From Armatimonadota bacterium (GTDB lineage: Bacteria; Armatimonadota; Fimbriimonadia; Fimbriimonadales; Fimbriimonadaceae), in the NCBI GenBank assembly GCA_003516955.1, contig DPBN01000419.1, forward strand, positions 1-5,428: a stretch of 5,428 bases of DNA. The letters run 5' to 3'. The notes beneath the pieces are model-generated. The model saw nothing but the letters and a program-made list of their open reading frames with translations. It was not told where the DNA came from and did no database searches. Each line of letters starts with the position of its first letter. The first letter of the stretch is position 1. Shown here in pieces: positions 1-5,428 of the stretch. The position numbers and the translations under genes were made by a program.

Positions 1-31
1 GTCGGAGGTTCGAGTCCTCTCGAGCGCGCCA
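1..31 (+). tRNA. tRNA 3' end (partial), probably tRNA-Arg
   Basis: The window opens inside a tRNA gene. Positions 4-8 (GGAGG) and 16-20 (CCTCT) form the five-pair T stem, with one G-T pair, around the seven-base T loop TTCGAGT (9-15). Positions 21-27 (CGAGCGC) are the 3' strand of the acceptor stem, 28 is a G discriminator, and 29-31 is a genome-encoded CCA. A G discriminator with an acceptor strand of this kind resembles bacterial arginine tRNAs that begin GCGC and end GCGCGCCA. The anticodon lies upstream of the window, so the arginine identity is an inference. The tRNA character itself is clear. The exosortase gene follows after 132 bp. Confidence 0.9.
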
Positions 32-152
32 AGTTCCCCCAAGAAGCCCATCGTGGCTGCAGGTAACCTGTTTCCCGAGCCGTCGGCGCCGGAAGGTCCC
101 GTTTTCGGGAGCAAGGTTGCCGTTTGGTGCGTTTCTTGTGGAAAGCGAACCC

Positions 153-156
153 AGGA
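153..156 (+). promoter_or_regulatory. Shine-Dalgarno of the exosortase gene
   Basis: AGGA at 153-156 sits seven bases before the ATG at 164. This decides the start. The reading frame is open back to a GTG at 53, but that codon has no purine-rich site before it. The 37 residues it would add are polar and Cys-containing, unlike the N-terminus of a membrane exosortase. Confidence 0.6.
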
Positions 157-163
157 CTGCAAG

Positions 164-1048
164 ATGAGCATTGAGAACCCCGTGAAGGAAGCTCCGACCC
201 GCCGAGCCGCGCTGGATTGGCGGTCGCTGACGCAGAGCCCTGAGTTCGTTCCCGTCGTCGCCGTCGTCGCGGCTTTCCTCTTCGCCTTCTGGCCGTTCGT
301 CGCCAAGGTCTGGGGCCTGTGGTTCGCGGAGGACTCCTACTACGCGCACGGCGCGATCGTTCCGCTCTGTAGCCTGTTCCTGATCTACGACCGCTGGGAG
401 AACCTGCGCAGGATTCCGGTTCGGGGCTTCTGGCCGGCAATCGTTCTCCTGCTCCCTTCGCTGTACTTGGGTTACGTGGCGCAGAGGACGGTCATCCAGA
501 CAGTCAGCTCGTTCGCCTTCATGGCCTCGCTCATCTCGGCCGTGCTGTTCCTGGCGGGTTGGCGCTGGCTGTGGGCCCTGGCCGGGCCGATCCTGTACCT
601 GGTCTTTGCGCTGCCCGTGTGGCAGGCCGTGATCGACCGCATGACGGTGCCCCTGCAGGACTGGAGCTCGACGCTGTCCTACTATCTCTTGAAGCTGGGT
701 GGCATGGAGCCCTTCCGCGCGGGAACCAACACGATCGTCCTGCCGAACTTCACCCTGGAGGTGGCGGTGGCCTGCAGCGGTCTGAAGCTGGCCTTGGCCG
801 TGGTCGCGATCTCGGTGTTCTTCGTGATGGCCGCCAGGCTCCGGTGGTGGGCCAACGCGCTCCTGCTGGCCAGCTCGCTGCCGCTGGCGGTGGTGATCAA
901 CGGGATCCGCGTCGCGCTGATCGGGGTGGTCGGCAACCAGTACGGCGGCGAGGCGGGGATTCGGTTCCACGACACGAGCGGCTACATCGCTCTCGTGCTC
1001 TGCTTCGCCATTCTCTACAAGTTCACCAAGGCCCTGGGCTGGAAGTGA
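164..1048 (+). CDS. Exosortase/archaeosortase family protein (PEP-CTERM-type sorting transpeptidase)
   Basis: This is a 294-residue inner-membrane protein with about eight hydrophobic segments (near residues 29-49, 61-76, 88-104, 112-131, 133-156, 200-223, 228-254 and 272-288). The three signature sites of the family are all present: the cysteine nucleophile Cys204 in VACSGLKLA, Arg249 in NGIRVALIG, and His269 in RFHDTSGY. An N-terminal YAHG motif (His62) also matches the family. Exosortases are thought to cleave substrates carrying a C-terminal PEP-CTERM-like tripartite tail and to transfer them toward the cell surface, usually in bacteria that make extracellular polysaccharide. The start at 164 is chosen over the GTG at 53 because of its Shine-Dalgarno and normal family length. 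The EpsI partner follows nine bases after the stop, so co-transcription and translational coupling are likely. No sorted substrate is seen in the window. The exosortase subtype (XrtA, XrtD or other) cannot be assigned from sequence inspection. Confidence 0.93.
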   Translation: MSIENPVKEAPTRRAALDWRSLTQSPEFVPVVAVVAAFLFAFWPFVAKVWGLWFAEDSYYAHGAIVPLCSLFLIYDRWENLRRIPVRGFWPAIVLLLPSLYLGYVAQRTVIQTVSSFAFMASLISAVLFLAGWRWLWALAGPILYLVFALPVWQAVIDRMTVPLQDWSSTLSYYLLKLGGMEPFRAGTNTIVLPNFTLEVAVACSGLKLALAVVAISVFFVMAARLRWWANALLLASSLPLAVVINGIRVALIGVVGNQYGGEAGIRFHDTSGYIALVLCFAILYKFTKALGWK

Positions 1049-1054
1049 CCTTCC
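1041..1054 (+). repeat. Small inverted repeat across the exosortase stop codon
   Basis: GGAAG (1041-1045) and CTTCC (1050-1054) are exact reverse complements around a four-base loop that contains the TGA stop. The left arm is also the only purine-rich Shine-Dalgarno-like stretch before the first epsI ATG (1058). Ribosomes finishing the exosortase gene would open this hairpin, which fits translational coupling. With only five base pairs, chance is a real alternative. Confidence 0.3.
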
Positions 1055-1057
1055 ACG

Positions 1058-1729
1058 ATGCGAGACTCGACCATGAAGACGCGCGCCGCCATCCTCATCC
1101 TTCTGCTGGTCGCCACGGGAGTGGCCACGCTGTTCCGCAACCAGGTCACGGGGTATGAGCGCCCCGACGAGCGCTGGCTGGAGTCGGTCTTGCCGGACCG
1201 GATCGGGGAAGCGTCCTACCTGCCGAGCGGCGAGAATCCCAAGCAGTCCTACTCGATGGACCGCGCCACGTACGACGCGCTCAAGCCGATCGGCATCGTG
1301 GCCCGCGTCTACCAGCAGGGGCCGCACCGCTACGACGTCGTGGTCATCTCCGGCGACGAGCCGAACACCTTCCACGACCAGACCTGGTGCTTCAAGATGC
1401 AGAACTGGCGGATCCTGGAGGACCGCACGGTGGCAACCCCGACGCGGGAGTACGGCGCGGTGCCGATGCGGCTGATCCACGTGGCGAACGACCAAACAAA
1501 CCAGTGGATGGTCTTCGTGTTCCGCGGGCCGGAGGGGCGGTTCCACCCGGACTTCGGCGGAATGTGGAGGGAGTTTTTCCTCAGCGATCTCAAGAAGGGC
1601 GTGCCGACTCCGACGTCGTTCCTCCGGGTGATCGGCCTCTCGGGCCAGAGTCCGGAGGAGGTGCTGTCGTTCGCAGCCGAGGCGATCGACGCGGGGTGCA
1701 TGCCCTACGGTCCCGCCAAGGGTACCTGA
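1058..1729 (+). CDS. epsI: EpsI-family exosortase-associated protein (DUF3485)
   Basis: This 223-residue protein has an N-terminal membrane anchor or uncleaved signal (about residues 7-26, ILILLLVATG preceded by MKTR) followed by a soluble, presumably periplasmic domain. EpsI proteins are encoded beside exosortases, or fused to their C-terminus, and are required in exopolysaccharide loci. Their biochemical role is not settled. Family traits seen here are the early LPDRIG segment after the anchor, a tyrosine/valine strand region (YDVVVISG), and the core HDQTWCFKMQNWRI. That core holds His106, Cys111 and Trp117, in the place of the family's His-x-Pro...Cys...Gly-Trp motif. Length is normal for the family. 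A second in-frame ATG at 1073 gives a cleaner signal start (MKTRAAILIL) and may be the true start; 1058 is kept as the outer limit. The family call rests on context plus the His/Cys/Trp core. Confidence 0.85.
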   Translation: MRDSTMKTRAAILILLLVATGVATLFRNQVTGYERPDERWLESVLPDRIGEASYLPSGENPKQSYSMDRATYDALKPIGIVARVYQQGPHRYDVVVISGDEPNTFHDQTWCFKMQNWRILEDRTVATPTREYGAVPMRLIHVANDQTNQWMVFVFRGPEGRFHPDFGGMWREFFLSDLKKGVPTPTSFLRVIGLSGQSPEEVLSFAAEAIDAGCMPYGPAKGT

Positions 1730-1747
1730 TGCCATGAGCATCAGGTA
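1723..1747 (+). repeat. Perfect 10-bp inverted repeat over the epsI stop codon
   Basis: TACCTGATGC (1723-1732) and GCATCAGGTA (1738-1747) are exact reverse complements separated by the five bases CATGA. The left arm contains the epsI stop codon (1727-1729). No T-run follows, so it is not a standard intrinsic terminator. The right arm runs directly into the TAATAT box at 1746-1751. It may act as an mRNA 3' hairpin for the exosortase operon, or as a DNA dyad bound by a regulator of the downstream gene. The sequence does not say which. Confidence 0.6.
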
Positions 1748-1751
1748 ATAT
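1746..1751 (+). promoter_or_regulatory. Possible -10 element for the glycosyltransferase gene
   Basis: TAATAT at 1746-1751 is the best -10-like hexamer in the 124-bp gap and stands out against the GC-rich surroundings. No convincing -35 box lies 16-18 bp upstream, where the sequence is taken up by the inverted repeat. If used, it would give a 5' leader of roughly 95 bases before the TTG start at 1854. This is inferred from one hexamer only. Confidence 0.3.
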
Positions 1752-1779
1752 GATTGCGACCAGCTAAGGGATCGTCCTT

Positions 1780-1800
1780 GCTGCCCCTTCTGCGGGGAGC
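1780..1800 (+). other. Weak leader hairpin in the 1730-1853 gap
   Basis: CCCC (1784-1787) pairs with GGGG (1794-1797) across the loop TTCTGC. Continuing past a one-base bulge (G1783), GCT (1780-1782) pairs with AGC (1798-1800). No T-tract follows, so termination is unlikely. It would lie in the 5' leader of the glycosyltransferase mRNA if the TAATAT box is its promoter. It may be a chance structure in GC-rich DNA. Confidence 0.25.
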
Positions 1801-1840
1801 GGGACGGAGGCTGGGTGCCGTGTCGTTGTTGTCAAGAATA

Positions 1841-1849
1841 GGGAGGTGA
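1841..1849 (+). promoter_or_regulatory. Strong Shine-Dalgarno that fixes a TTG start
   Basis: GGGAGGTGA at 1841-1849 is almost fully complementary to the 3' end of bacterial 16S rRNA. Its GGAGG core ends seven bases before the TTG at 1854. It supports TTG initiation, since the next in-frame ATG (codon 50) would remove the conserved first strand and loop of the glycosyltransferase fold. Confidence 0.85.
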
Positions 1850-1853
1850 GATT

Positions 1854-5428
<3,575 letters not shown>

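Noticed and set aside
1..31. tRNA 3' end as the attachment site of a genomic island
   Set aside because: tRNA 3' ends are common integration sites, but there is no integrase in the window. I found no second copy of the T-arm/acceptor sequence downstream to act as the other attachment site.
60..70. CAGGT-A-ACCTG palindrome in the exosortase leader
   Set aside because: An 11-base dyad with a single central base is expected by chance at this scale. No second copy or promoter element sits beside it.
53..163. GTG-started 37-residue N-terminal extension of the exosortase
   Set aside because: There is no ribosome site before 53, the residues are polar and unlike exosortase N-termini, and an ATG with AGGA at good spacing lies at 164.
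1734..1748. Four-codon ORF (ATG AGC ATC AGG TAA) inside the inverted repeat
   Set aside because: It is very short, has no ribosome site, and is explained by the dyad sequence.

Overview
This GC-rich window holds four protein genes, all on the + strand, plus the 3' end of a tRNA. The genes have strong G/C preference at third codon positions. An exosortase with its EpsI partner points to a Gram-negative (outer-membrane) bacterium that makes extracellular polysaccharide and sorts PEP-CTERM-type proteins. Acidobacteriota, Planctomycetota/Verrucomicrobiota-type lineages and GC-rich Proteobacteria all fit. The sequence alone does not let me choose between them.

Layout. Positions 1-31 are the T-arm, acceptor strand and encoded CCA of a tRNA, probably tRNA-Arg. 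Positions 164-1048 encode a multi-spanning exosortase/archaeosortase-family transpeptidase with the full Cys/Arg/His triad. Nine bases later, 1058-1729 encodes an EpsI-family (DUF3485) exosortase-associated protein, so the two form an operon. The 124-bp gap at 1730-1853 holds a perfect 10-bp inverted repeat that overlaps the epsI stop codon, a TAATAT box, a weaker hairpin and a very strong Shine-Dalgarno. It leads into a TTG-started 773-residue protein (1854-4175) that fuses a GT4-type glycosyltransferase to an alpha-helical, six-hairpin-glycosidase-like domain. An intrinsic terminator at 4200-4233 closes that gene. Just 15 bp after it, 4249-5428 begins a LacZ-type family 2 beta-galactosidase that runs off the window before its catalytic glutamates. 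It has a short signal-peptide-like N-terminus.

How the genes fit together. The exosortase and EpsI form one functional unit at the inner membrane, for protein sorting or EPS-linked surface display. The glycosyltransferase fusion and the beta-galactosidase are carbohydrate enzymes in separate transcription units. The neighbourhood is therefore surface and carbohydrate metabolism, but nothing in the sequence directly ties the glycosyltransferase or LacZ to the exosortase. No mobile element, CRISPR array or integrase is visible. The large antisense and out-of-frame ORFs are composition artefacts. I do not see a clearly new multi-gene system. The items most worth a second look are the glycosyltransferase/six-hairpin fusion with its altered GT4 signature, the dyad at the epsI stop codon, and the tight terminator/start arrangement before lacZ.
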